From the NCBI RefSeq assembly GCF_014642635.1, contig NZ_BMIQ01000005.1, forward strand, positions 62,001-126,000: a DNA stretch of 64,000 nt, in the 5' to 3' direction. The notes beneath the pieces were generated by a model, which worked only from the letters and a program-made list of their open reading frames with translations, had not been told where the DNA came from and searched no databases. Of the stretch, positions 35,155-43,008 are shown in pieces. Both the position numbers and the translations under genes were made by a program. Numbering within the stretch: the stretch's first letter is position 1; the number at the start of each line of letters is the position of its first letter. The DNA is from Aureimonas endophytica (GTDB lineage Bacteria; Pseudomonadota; Alphaproteobacteria; Rhizobiales; Rhizobiaceae).

Positions 35155-36687
35155 ATGGATCTCGCCGTCGAACTGGTCGGCATCACCAAGCGCTTCGGCG
35201 CCTTCGTCGCCAACGAGGGCGTCGACCTCGCCGTGCGGCGCGGCGAGATCCACGCCGTCATCGGCGAGAACGGCGCCGGCAAGACCACGCTGATGAACGT
35301 GCTCTTCGGCCTCGTGCAGCCCGATGCCGGCAGCATCCGGCTCGACGGCCGGGAGCGGGTGATCGCCAGCCCGGCCGAGGCGATCGAGGCCGGGCTCGGC
35401 ATGGTGCACCAGCATTTCAAGCTGGTGCCCTCGCTCACCGTCGCCGACAATGTCTTTCTCGGCATGGAAATCCGCCGCCGCGGCCTGATCGACCATGCCG
35501 AACAGGCGCGGCGCACGCGCGAACTCTCCGAGCGCTTCGGCCTGAAGGTCGATCCCGACGAGCGCGTCGGCCTCCTGTCCGTCGGCATCGAGCAGCGGAT
35601 CGAGATCCTGAAGGTGCTGGCGCGCGGCGCGCGGACCGTCATCCTGGACGAGCCGACCGCCGTCCTCACCCCGCAGGAAAGCCGCGAGCTGTTCCGCATC
35701 CTGCGCGGCTTTTCCGCCGAGGGCATGACGGTGATCTTCATCTCGCATCATCTGGAGGAGGTCATGGAGGTCTCCGACACGGTGACGGTGCTGCGCGCCG
35801 GCCGGCATGTCGCGACGCGGCCGACCGCCGGCCTGTCGCGCGAGGATCTCGTGCGCATGATGGTGGGGCGCGCCGTCAACTTCGCCCGCCGCCCGCGCGG
35901 CGCCCGGCCCGGCGCGCCGGTGCTGGAGGCGAAGGCGCTCTGGGCGCGCGACGCCCGCCGCCTGCCGGCGCTGAAGGACGTCAATCTCACCGTCCATGCC
36001 GGCGAGATCGTCGGCATCGCCGGGGTCGCCGGCAACGGCCAGACCGAACTCGCCGAGGTGCTGGCGGGGCTGAAGGTTCCGAGCCATGGCGAGGTGCGCC
36101 TCGGCGGCGCGGCGATCGCCGGCCGGTCGCCGGCCGAGATCCGCGCGCGGGGTCTCGCCCATGTGCCGGGCGACCGCCTGGCGCGCGGCGTCGACCGCAA
36201 CGCCTCCATCACGACCAATATCCTGATGGGGCGGCAGAACGCGGCGCCCTGGAGCCGGAACGGGCTGATCCGCTGGAAGAAGGTGGCGGAGGAGGCGGAG
36301 ACGCTGATCCGGCGCTTCGACATCCGGGCGCGCTCCGCCGCCAGCCCGGTGCGCAGCCTGTCCGGCGGCAATATCCAGAAGGTGGTGCTCGCCCGCGAAT
36401 TCACGCAAGGCGCGCCCTTCCTTCTGGTCGACCAGCCGACGCGCGGCGTCGATATCGGCGCGCAGGAGGCGATCCACGACGAGATCATGGCGCAGCGCGA
36501 GGCGGGACGCGCCATCCTCCTCATCTCCGTCCAGCTCGACGAGCTCGCCGCCCTCGCCGACCGCATTCTCGTGATGTTCGACGGCCGCATCATGGGCGAG
36601 GTCGCGGGCGAGGCGCTGGACGAGGAGTCCGTCGGCCTGATGATGACCGGCGTGCCCCAGGCGGCGGCGGAAGGGGCGCGGCCATGA
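35155..36687 (+). CDS. Nucleoside ABC transporter ATP-binding protein (two NBDs)
   Basis: A 510-residue duplicated ATPase (RbsA/YufO type). The first domain has Walker A GENGAGKTTL, Q-loop MVHQHFKLVPSLTV, a weak signature LLSVGIEQRIEI, and Walker B VILDEPTAVL. The second domain has a degenerate P-loop (IAGVAGNGQTELAEVL), a good signature RSLSGGNIQKVVLARE, and LLVDQPTRGVDIGA. Such asymmetry is normal in this subfamily. It is ten bases downstream of the binding protein and overlaps the first permease by four bases. Confidence 0.95.
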   Translation: MDLAVELVGITKRFGAFVANEGVDLAVRRGEIHAVIGENGAGKTTLMNVLFGLVQPDAGSIRLDGRERVIASPAEAIEAGLGMVHQHFKLVPSLTVADNVFLGMEIRRRGLIDHAEQARRTRELSERFGLKVDPDERVGLLSVGIEQRIEILKVLARGARTVILDEPTAVLTPQESRELFRILRGFSAEGMTVIFISHHLEEVMEVSDTVTVLRAGRHVATRPTAGLSREDLVRMMVGRAVNFARRPRGARPGAPVLEAKALWARDARRLPALKDVNLTVHAGEIVGIAGVAGNGQTELAEVLAGLKVPSHGEVRLGGAAIAGRSPAEIRARGLAHVPGDRLARGVDRNASITTNILMGRQNAAPWSRNGLIRWKKVAEEAETLIRRFDIRARSAASPVRSLSGGNIQKVVLAREFTQGAPFLLVDQPTRGVDIGAQEAIHDEIMAQREAGRAILLISVQLDELAALADRILVMFDGRIMGEVAGEALDEESVGLMMTGVPQAAAEGARP

Positions 36688-37724
36688 GCCCGGCTCTGCG
36701 CACCGCCCTCGGCCAGGGCCTGGCCCTTCTCGCGGCGCTCGCCTGCGGCGCCGTCGTCATCCTTCTCGCCGGCGAGAGCCCGCTGCGGGTCTGCCGGACG
36801 CTGCTTCTCGGCGCCTTCGGCGACCGGGAGAAGATCGCGGGCACCCTTCTCCAGACGACGCCGATCCTGATCTGCGGCGTCGCCGCCTGCATCGCGCTGC
36901 GCGGCGGCATGTTCAATGTCGGCATCGAGGGGCAGCTCTTCATGGGCGGTTTCGCGGCGGCCGTGGTCGGCTTCTCCGTCTCGCTGCCGGCGCCGCTCCA
37001 TGTGGCGCTGGCGCTTCTCGCCGCCGTCCTCGCCGGCCTCGCCTGGGTGTTCCTGCCGGCGCTCTTTCGCGTCCGCTACGGCGCCAACGAGGTCGTCTCG
37101 ACCATCCTCTCCAACTATATCGCCGTGCTTCTCACCTCCTACGCGACGATCTTCCTGTTCAAGCGGCCGGGCGGCTGGTCGGAAACGCCGCCGATCCTGC
37201 CCTCCGCCCATCTGCCGGAACTCTTCGACTTCTCGCGCCTCAATATCGGTCTCGTCGTCGGGCTCGTCCTCGCCGTCGCCGCGAGCCTCTTCTTCCGCTT
37301 CTCGGCGCGCGGCTATGCCCTGTCGATGATCGGCTCGGCGAAGGATTTCGCCGAATATGGCGGCATCGACGTGCGCAAGGGCGGCTTCGCGGTGCTGCTC
37401 GTCTCCGGCGGGGTCGGCGGGCTCGCCGGCGGCATCGAGACCCTCGGCGTCCATCACCGCTTCATGGAGGGCTTCGCGCCGGGCTTCGGCTTCGACGGGC
37501 TGATCGCGGCGCTGCTCGCCAACGGCTCGCCGCTCGGCACGATCGCGACGGCGCTGTTCTTCGGCGCGCTGCGCGCCGGCTCGCTGCTCCTGGAGATCGA
37601 CACGAGCGTGTCGCGCGAGATCATCACCGTGATCCAGGCCTTCATCATCCTCGCCGTCTCCGCCGATCTCCTGATGCGGCGGCGGGGCGATGCCAGCGCG
37701 GGGGAGCGGCGATGGAAGTTCTGA
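36684..37724 (+). CDS. Nucleoside ABC transporter permease 1
   Basis: A 346-residue integral membrane protein of the branched-chain amino acid/ribose permease superfamily, BmpD/YufP-like. Hydrophobic segments start at LGQGLALLAALACGAVVILLA. Family blocks are CIALRGGMFNVGIEGQLFMGG, FRVRYGANEVVSTILSNYIA and GSAKDFAEYGGIDVRKGGFAVLL. The C-terminus is a short basic cytoplasmic tail. It overlaps the ATPase stop (ATGA) and its 3' end overlaps the second permease gene by 13 bases. Confidence 0.94.
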   Translation: MSPALRTALGQGLALLAALACGAVVILLAGESPLRVCRTLLLGAFGDREKIAGTLLQTTPILICGVAACIALRGGMFNVGIEGQLFMGGFAAAVVGFSVSLPAPLHVALALLAAVLAGLAWVFLPALFRVRYGANEVVSTILSNYIAVLLTSYATIFLFKRPGGWSETPPILPSAHLPELFDFSRLNIGLVVGLVLAVAASLFFRFSARGYALSMIGSAKDFAEYGGIDVRKGGFAVLLVSGGVGGLAGGIETLGVHHRFMEGFAPGFGFDGLIAALLANGSPLGTIATALFFGALRAGSLLLEIDTSVSREIITVIQAFIILAVSADLLMRRRGDASAGERRWKF

Positions 37725-38683
37725 ACGCCCTCTTCAACACCGCCCTTCTCGTCGCGACGCTGCGCACCACGGCGCCGATCCTGCTCGTCGCCCTCGGCGG
37801 CTCCTTCACCACCAAGGCCGGCATCTTCAATATCGGCCTGGAAGGGCAGATGCTGATCGCCGCCTTCTTCGCCGTGCTCGGCTCGATCTGGACGGGCTCG
37901 GCGCTGGCGGGCGTCCTTTGCGGCGTCCTCGCGGCCCTCGTCTTCGCCCTCGTCTTCGCCGTCCTCGTCGTCAGCTTCCGCGCCAACGAGGTGGTGGTGG
38001 GCCTAGCCCTCAACATCCTCGCCGGCGGCATGACGATCTCGCTGATGAAGGCGATCTTCGGCACGCGCGGCTCGGTGGTCGGCCATGGCATCGTCGGGCT
38101 GCCGAAGCTGCAGATTCCCGGCCTGCGCGAGCTTCTGGGCTTCTCCTATGCGCAGCTCCTGTCCGGCTATACGCCGCTCGTCTATGTCGCCTTCCTCGCG
38201 GTGCCGGCGCTCGCCCTCTTCTATCGCCGCACGCGGCTCGGCCTGCATCTGCGGGTCGCGGGCGAGAAGCCGGAGGCGGCGGAGGCGCTCGGCATCCGCG
38301 TCGCGCGCCTGCGCTACACGGCCTCGCTGCTCTGCGGGCTGTTCGCGGGGCTGGCCGGCGCGCATCACTCGCTCGGCTACATCACCATGTTCACCGAGAA
38401 CATGGCCTCGGGCCGGGGCTTCATGGCGGTGGCCATCCTGATCTTCTCGGCCGGCGATCCGGGCAAGCTTCTCGCCGGCTGTCTCGCCTTCGGCTTCGCC
38501 GACGCGCTGTCGCTGCGGCTCCAGACCTTCGGCCTGCCCTCCTATCTCATCCTCGCCCTGCCCTATGCGGTGGCGCTCCTCGCCCTCTTCGCCCTCGCCT
38601 ACCGCGCCCGGCCGCGCCTGTTCCGCGAGAGCGCCGAGACCATGCGCCGCGCCCTTTCGGCCGGTCCCTCCTCCTCCATCTGA
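37712..38683 (+). CDS. Nucleoside ABC transporter permease 2
   Basis: A 323-residue permease, partner of permease 1. It carries GGSFTTKAGIFNIGLEGQML, VVSFRANEVVVGLALNILAGG and GEKPEAAEALGIRVARLRY, all typical of the YufQ-like second subunit. ATG 37712 lies inside the end of the upstream gene in another frame. The stop is followed nine bases later by the first nucleoside hydrolase gene, so uptake and hydrolysis are co-expressed. Confidence 0.94.
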   Translation: MEVLNALFNTALLVATLRTTAPILLVALGGSFTTKAGIFNIGLEGQMLIAAFFAVLGSIWTGSALAGVLCGVLAALVFALVFAVLVVSFRANEVVVGLALNILAGGMTISLMKAIFGTRGSVVGHGIVGLPKLQIPGLRELLGFSYAQLLSGYTPLVYVAFLAVPALALFYRRTRLGLHLRVAGEKPEAAEALGIRVARLRYTASLLCGLFAGLAGAHHSLGYITMFTENMASGRGFMAVAILIFSAGDPGKLLAGCLAFGFADALSLRLQTFGLPSYLILALPYAVALLALFALAYRARPRLFRESAETMRRALSAGPSSSI

Positions 38684-38692
38684 CGGTTTGCC

Positions 38693-39724
38693 ATGCAGCG
38701 TCTCATCCTCGACGTGGATTCGGCCGGTGACGACATCCTCGCCGTGCTCTTCGCCGCCGCCCATCCCGAGATCCGCCTGGAAGGCGTCACCACCGTCACC
38801 GGCGCGGCCGGGCCGATCGAGCAGGTGACGAATGTCGTCCTCAACACGCTCGCCCTCGCCGGGCGGGACGACATTCCCGTCCATGCCGGCGCCTTTCACC
38901 CGATCGTCGGCAATTCCAAGGCGGACATGGCGGCGCCCGTCCATTTCGAGAAGCGCCTCGCGGCCCGCTTCGGCGAGCGGCTGAAGCGCTTCAACCCGCC
39001 GGCTCCGCCGCCCGCCCGTCCGGCGACGCCCGGCCATGCGGTCGATTTCATCATCGAGACCGTGCTCGCCCATCCGGGCGAGGTGACGCTCGTCACCACC
39101 GGGCCGACCACCAACGCGGCCCTGGCCCTCCTGCAGGAGCCAAAGCTGGCGGGGGCCTTGAAGGCCATGTTGGTGCTCGGCGGCACCTTCACGACGCCCG
39201 GCAACATGACGCCGCTGTCCGAATACAACATCTGGGCCGATCCCGAGGCGGCGCGGATCGTGCTGAACGCCGCCACCGACAAGATCCTCGTGCCGCTCGA
39301 CATCTGCGAGGACAATCGCGTGGCGGACAGCATGCTGACCCGCGACGACCTCGCCGACATGACGGCAGGCGCCCGCGACAACCCGGTCCTGGCGATGATC
39401 GCCGAGACCTTCCCGATCTATATCGACATCTGGCGGGAGTTCTTCGATCTCGTCGGCTTCCCGATGGACGACGTGATCACGGTGGCGCTCGCCATCGCGC
39501 CCGATCTCGTCACCACCACCGCCCCGCTCTTCGCGGATGTCGTGCTGGAGCGCGGCATCGCGCGCGGCCAGACCGTCGCCTATCGCGGGCGCCAGATCCT
39601 GCCGGGCGGCGACGGGCCGAAATCGACGCGCGTCGCCACCGGCCTCGCCGGCCGGCGCTTCCTCGACATGTTCAAGGCCACGATCGCCCGCTACGAGCGC
39701 GGCGCGGCAAGGACGGACGCATGA
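38693..39724 (+). CDS. Nucleoside hydrolase 1 (IunH family)
   Basis: A 343-residue inosine-uridine-type N-ribohydrolase that splits the glycosidic bond of a nucleoside into base and ribose using calcium. The N-terminal cluster reads LDVDSAGDDILA, an unusual version of DxDxGxDD, though the four aspartates that hold calcium are kept. Other blocks are VTTVTGAAGPIEQVTNVVLN, LVTTGPTTNAALAL, MLVLGGTFTTPGNMTPLSEYNIWADPEA split over two segments, and the C-terminal part ends with DMFKATIARY. The stop overlaps the second hydrolase start. The divergent calcium loop suggests a different substrate from the second enzyme. Confidence 0.93.
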   Translation: MQRLILDVDSAGDDILAVLFAAAHPEIRLEGVTTVTGAAGPIEQVTNVVLNTLALAGRDDIPVHAGAFHPIVGNSKADMAAPVHFEKRLAARFGERLKRFNPPAPPPARPATPGHAVDFIIETVLAHPGEVTLVTTGPTTNAALALLQEPKLAGALKAMLVLGGTFTTPGNMTPLSEYNIWADPEAARIVLNAATDKILVPLDICEDNRVADSMLTRDDLADMTAGARDNPVLAMIAETFPIYIDIWREFFDLVGFPMDDVITVALAIAPDLVTTTAPLFADVVLERGIARGQTVAYRGRQILPGGDGPKSTRVATGLAGRRFLDMFKATIARYERGAARTDA

Positions 39725-40650
39725 TGCCGACCCCGATTCTCTACGATTGCGATCCCGGCCACGACGACGCCATCGCGCTGGTGATGGCGCATCGCTCGCC
39801 GGCGATCGAGCTTCTGGGCGTGACCACGACCTGCGGCAACGCCACGCTCGAACGCACCACCGAGAACGCGCTGCGCATTCTCGACTATCTCGGCGCGCGG
39901 GACGTGCCGGTGGCCGCCGGCTGCCATCGGCCGCTGGCCCGGCCGCTGGTGCTCGGCACGGCGGACGGGCCGAGCGGCCTCGAGGGCACGCCCTATCTGC
40001 CGCCCGCGACGCGCGGCCCGGTGGCGGAGCACGCCGTCGACTTCCTGGCCGCGCGCCTCCAGGCGGCGCCGGAGCCGCTGACCGTCGTCGCCACCGGTCC
40101 GCTCTCGAATCTCGGCCTCCTGGCGCTGAAGCGTCCCGAGGTCCTGCCGAAGATCAAGGAGCTGATCTGGATGGGCGGCGTCTTCTGGCGCCAGTCCGAC
40201 ATCATCACCCCGACCGAGTTCAACGCCTTCTGCGACCCGGAAGCGCTGGGGATCGTGCTCGACAGCGGCGTGCCGATCACCATGGTCGGGCTCGACGTCA
40301 CCATGCAGGTGCTGATCGAGGCGGAGCAATATGCCGAGCTCGACCGGATCGACACGCCGCTCGGCCGCGTCGTCAAGGATTGGCTGCTCTATTACGAGAA
40401 GCTGCACCGCAACTCGATGGGCGTCGGCGGGGCGATGCACGATCCGCTCGCGCTGGCGCTGGTGATCGACCCGACGCTGGTGCGCACCCGCCCCGCCCAT
40501 ATCGGCGTCGAGCTCGGCGGCAGCTATACGTTCGGCGCGACCGTCGCCGATTTCTGGCGCGAGCGCGGCGAGCCGGACAATGCGAGGATCGCCTGCGAGG
40601 TCGATGCCGACCGCTTTTTCCAGCTGATGTTCGATCTCCTGCGGGACTGA
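39721..40650 (+). CDS. Nucleoside hydrolase 2 (IunH family)
   Basis: A 309-residue N-ribohydrolase with canonical features: LYDCDPGHDDAIALVMA at the N-terminus, LGVTTTCGNATLERTTENAL, VVATGPLSNLGLLAL, and IWMGGVFWRQSD with EFNAFCDPEALGIVLDSG. Histidine at MHDPLALALVIDP is the usual catalytic-region residue. It shares only moderate similarity with its neighbour, so the pair probably widens the nucleoside range. The start ATG 39721 overlaps the upstream stop (ATGA). It is the last gene of the transporter operon; a GC hairpin at 40666-40688 follows. Confidence 0.95.
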   Translation: MMPTPILYDCDPGHDDAIALVMAHRSPAIELLGVTTTCGNATLERTTENALRILDYLGARDVPVAAGCHRPLARPLVLGTADGPSGLEGTPYLPPATRGPVAEHAVDFLAARLQAAPEPLTVVATGPLSNLGLLALKRPEVLPKIKELIWMGGVFWRQSDIITPTEFNAFCDPEALGIVLDSGVPITMVGLDVTMQVLIEAEQYAELDRIDTPLGRVVKDWLLYYEKLHRNSMGVGGAMHDPLALALVIDPTLVRTRPAHIGVELGGSYTFGATVADFWRERGEPDNARIACEVDADRFFQLMFDLLRD

Positions 40651-40665
40651 GCCGTCCGGCCGCCC

Positions 40666-40688
40666 GCGCCGGGGAAGGGCTCCGGCGC
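40666..40688 (+). terminator. GC hairpin after the nucleoside operon
   Basis: GCGCCGG (40666-40672) pairs with CCGGCGC (40682-40688) around a nine-base loop, 16 bases after the stop of the second nucleoside hydrolase. There is no T-run downstream, so termination is only suggested by position. Confidence 0.35.
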
Positions 40689-40882
40689 GGCGAATCGGTT
40701 GTCCGCTGTCAACCATCCGTCATCCGGCGGCCGAAAGGCGCCCGTCGACCCGCGCGGCCGGCGCGAATGCGCGGATTCCCGAGGGAACGGGCATGATCGA
40801 CGGGCGCCCGAGGGCTTTCCGGCATGGACGGCGGGGGCCGTCTCGTCTAGCAAGCGATTCAGCCTGCAAGAAGGAGCCTGTC

Positions 40883-41158
40883 TTGAACAATAGCGACATC
40901 GCGGCCGTGGTGGCCGAGGAGCATTCCATCGCCAAGGCCGAGGCGAAGGCGATCGTGGATCGCGTCTTCGCGGCGCTGGCGGAAGCCGCCGCGCGCGGCG
41001 AGGAGGTCTCGATCAACGGCTTCGGCAAGTTCAAGGTCAAGGAAGCGGCGGCGCGCGAGGGGCGCAATCCGAGCACGGGCGAGACGATCCAGATCGCCGC
41101 CTCGAAGAAGCTCGGCTTCACCCCAGCCAAGGCGCTGAAGGATCGCCTCAACGGCTGA
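40883..41158 (+). CDS. HU-family DNA-binding protein
   Basis: A 91-residue histone-like protein that bends DNA and helps compact the nucleoid. It follows the HU pattern: an N-terminal helical pair (NNSDIAAVVAEEHSIAKAEAKA), then VSINGFGKFKVKEAAAREGRNPSTG with the beta arm, and IQIAASKKLGFTPAKALKDRLN at the end. Starting at TTG 40883 gives the usual family length and AAGGAG lies seven bases upstream. An upstream ATG at 40793 would add a spurious leader. The arm contains GRNPSTGE where HU has GRNPxTG, so DNA intercalation should be kept. Confidence 0.94.
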   Translation: MNNSDIAAVVAEEHSIAKAEAKAIVDRVFAALAEAAARGEEVSINGFGKFKVKEAAAREGRNPSTGETIQIAASKKLGFTPAKALKDRLNG

Positions 41159-41219
41159 GGTGGCCCACTCGCCCTCCGGGGCGCGCCATGGCCCCTGGCT
41201 CGGGACGGGATGACGTGCG

Positions 41220-41429
41220 ATGATGGACGGCGAGGACGTCTACCGGTCGCGGATCGCGGCCTGTCTGGCGGCGGCCGAGGCGGCGGCGCTGCCGCAGGTC
41301 AAGGCGCGGCATCTGGCGGCGGCGCGCTCCTGGCAGCTGCTGCTGGACGACCTCCTGGCCCGGGCCGAGGCCCGTCCTCCGGCGACGGACCCGGACCCGG
41401 ACCCGGACCCAGCGTCCGACGCCGACTGA
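41220..41429 (+). CDS. Small hypothetical protein with Asp-Pro tail
   Basis: A 69-residue protein. The first 50 residues form a predicted alanine-rich helix (YRSRIAACLAAAEAAALPQV, then ARHLAAARSWQLLLDDLLAR), a pattern common in small alphaproteobacterial proteins of unknown function. The tail is a DPDPDPDP repeat. Two adjacent ATG codons (41220 and 41223) could serve as start. It lies between HU and an AT-hook-like protein, both on the same strand. No function known. Confidence 0.65.
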   Translation: MMDGEDVYRSRIAACLAAAEAAALPQVKARHLAAARSWQLLLDDLLARAEARPPATDPDPDPDPASDAD

Positions 41430-41469
41430 GCCGCCGTCCCTTCCTTTCTACGCCACCACCGGAACCCGC

Positions 41470-42024
41470 ATGAAGCGCCCACCCGCCCCCTTCGTCGTCG
41501 AGCACAAGCGCCGGCCGCGCCGCGCCAAGGCCGAGCCCGCCTCGATCTGGTCGGGCGATGTCGGCCGGACGCTGCAGGACATGCTGCGCCCCGACGCCGC
41601 GACGCCGGATGCGGGCGGCGCCGAGGCGGCGACCCGCTCGCCCACCATCCGCGTCGAGAAGCGCGCCGACTCCGCCTTGCCGAAGCGCATCCTGGAAGCG
41701 CAGGTCGCGGCGAGCGTCGAGCCCCCGCCGGCAGCGCCGGACGCGTCCGACGACGAGCCGTTCGAGAAGCCCCGGCGCGGCCGGCCGCGCAAGGCGCTCG
41801 TCGTGGCGCCGGTCGAGGCGGAGAGCGAGCCGGAGATCGAACTCGAGGCCGCCGACCCCATCGAAGCCGCCGCGCCGGAGCCGGTGGCGACCGTGCCCCT
41901 TCCCGACATCGCCGCCCACGATCCGGCGCCCGGTTCCGGCCGCCTCAGCTATCGCGAGCGCCGCCAGAGCGCCCGCAAGGACCTGCCGCTCGGCGAACGC
42001 TGGCGCTGGAACCGCAAATATTGA
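41470..42024 (+). CDS. Low-complexity protein with AT-hook-like motif
   Basis: A 184-residue, largely disordered protein rich in Ala, Pro, Glu and Arg. Residues near 100-107 read RRGRPRKA, an AT-hook core (RGRP flanked by basic residues), suggesting binding to AT-rich minor grooves. The N-terminus is basic (VVEHKRRPRRAKAEPASIW) and the C-terminus has a conserved-looking block RLSYRERRQSARKDLPLGER ending in WRWNRKY. Its position next to HU makes a nucleoid-related role plausible. Family not recognised by me; the C-terminal block looks like that of uncharacterised Hyphomicrobiales proteins. Confidence 0.75.
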   Translation: MKRPPAPFVVEHKRRPRRAKAEPASIWSGDVGRTLQDMLRPDAATPDAGGAEAATRSPTIRVEKRADSALPKRILEAQVAASVEPPPAAPDASDDEPFEKPRRGRPRKALVVAPVEAESEPEIELEAADPIEAAAPEPVATVPLPDIAAHDPAPGSGRLSYRERRQSARKDLPLGERWRWNRKY

Positions 42025-42564
42025 GGCGAACGCGGCGGGCGGGCCGAACGTCCGATACCAAAGCGCCGCTCCGCTGATCCTGGCCGGCGCCGCTTCGGCT
42101 GCGTCTTTCCTGCCGCGAGACGCGATGACGGAGTGGTCCCGGCCCGGGGCTGACAGGACAGCGATGTCTCGCGCTTCTCCCCGCTCCGCCGCGCGGTCGA
42201 GGACGCGTTCGGCGCCACCCGTTTTCCGCCCCTCGCCTTGGCCGCGACACCGAGAGCGCGCGGCAAGGGTCCGACCGCCCCCATCACCGTGCCAAGATCC
42301 TCCGCGAGTTGCGGTAGAACTCTCGAGCGCTTCGGCGACGCTTCACGCATCGTCGCCAAGTTTCGAAAAGCCGAAAACTTCGCGGGCCGCGCTAACGGCT
42401 GCGTAAGCATGGCGCCAGAAGCTTCGGCCCAATACGCTTGGTCGGCTGATTAGGAAAAATCGAAGGATAAATCATCGGGCTCCTTTAAATCGTTGCTGGC
42501 TATCTATTCCCGTGCCGCGATTGTCCGGCGGGTTTCTCTCAGTGACGCGGAGCCAGGGTTCCCG
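42025..42564. other. Intergenic region before the Flp pilin
   Basis: About 540 bases with no convincing gene. The first 380 bases are GC-rich without coding character. The last 150 bases are less GC-rich (around 42400-42500, with GGAAAAATCGAAGGATAAAT and CTCCTTTAAATCG) and probably hold the pilin promoter. A short inverted repeat CGCGAGAC/GTCTCGCG at 42114 and 42166 is the only structure noted. No tRNA or small RNA is recognisable. Confidence 0.5.
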
Positions 42565-42747
42565 ATGATGTCCTTCATTCGCAAGCTTCAAGGGTTCGAG
42601 CGCGACCGCTCCGGCGCGACGGCGATCGAATATGGCCTGATCGCCGCCTTCATCGCCGTCTGCCTGATCGGCGCCCTGCCGCAGATCACCGGCGGCATCG
42701 AGGCGCAGTTCACCAGCGTCGGCAATCATCTGACCACCGGCCAGTAA
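42565..42747 (+). CDS. Flp/Fap-type IVb pilin
   Basis: A 60-residue pilin precursor. It has the type IVb features: a basic N-terminal leader (MMSFIRKLQGFERDRSG), the cleavage-region pattern SGATAIEYGLIAAFIAVCLIG with the conserved glutamate at position five of the mature part and adjacent tyrosine, and a short variable tail. Prepilin peptidase (CpaA/TadV) would cut before ATAIEYG. Two adjacent ATG codons (42565, 42568) are possible starts. No cpa or tad assembly genes lie within the window, so this is an orphan pilin gene. A terminator at 42929-42976 closes the unit. Confidence 0.93.
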   Translation: MMSFIRKLQGFERDRSGATAIEYGLIAAFIAVCLIGALPQITGGIEAQFTSVGNHLTTGQ

Positions 42748-42928
42748 GCGACGCCTCGGCTTTCGAATTTTGCCTTGTCGGCTTGGCGACCCTCGCGAAG
42801 CCGACCACCGCGGGTTCGAACGGGGCCGGGGTCTCTCCCGGTCGATCCTTCGCGGTGGCGCCGCTCCCCCTTGGCCGCCGCCGCTGGCCCCTCGATCCCG
42901 CAGGAGCCCTGGCAATGCCAGGCTATCT

Positions 42929-42976
42929 GGACCGCCGACGGCCCGCCCCGCGCGAGGCCGGGAGCGGTCCTTTTTT
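42929..42976 (+). terminator. Intrinsic terminator downstream of the pilin gene
   Basis: GGACCGC (42929-42935) pairs exactly with GCGGTCC (42964-42970), with an inner GGCC/GGCC pairing, and is followed directly by TTTTTT (42971-42976). This is the best textbook rho-independent terminator in the window. It lies 180 bases after the pilin stop on the same strand. Confidence 0.75.
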
Positions 42977-43008
42977 CTGCCCGCCCGACGCGCCGGGACG
43001 GCGCGTCC

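Noticed and set aside
42114-42173. Inverted repeat CGCGAGAC/GTCTCGCG in the gap before the pilin gene
   Set aside because: Eight-base arms 44 bases apart are expected by chance in GC-rich DNA and no other feature supports a site.
42987-43007. Perfect hairpin GACGCGCC-GGGAC-GGCGCGTC next to the SfnB 1 stop
   Set aside because: Neither strand has a T-run after the stem, so I do not call it a terminator; the pilin terminator at 42929-42976 is the better element.
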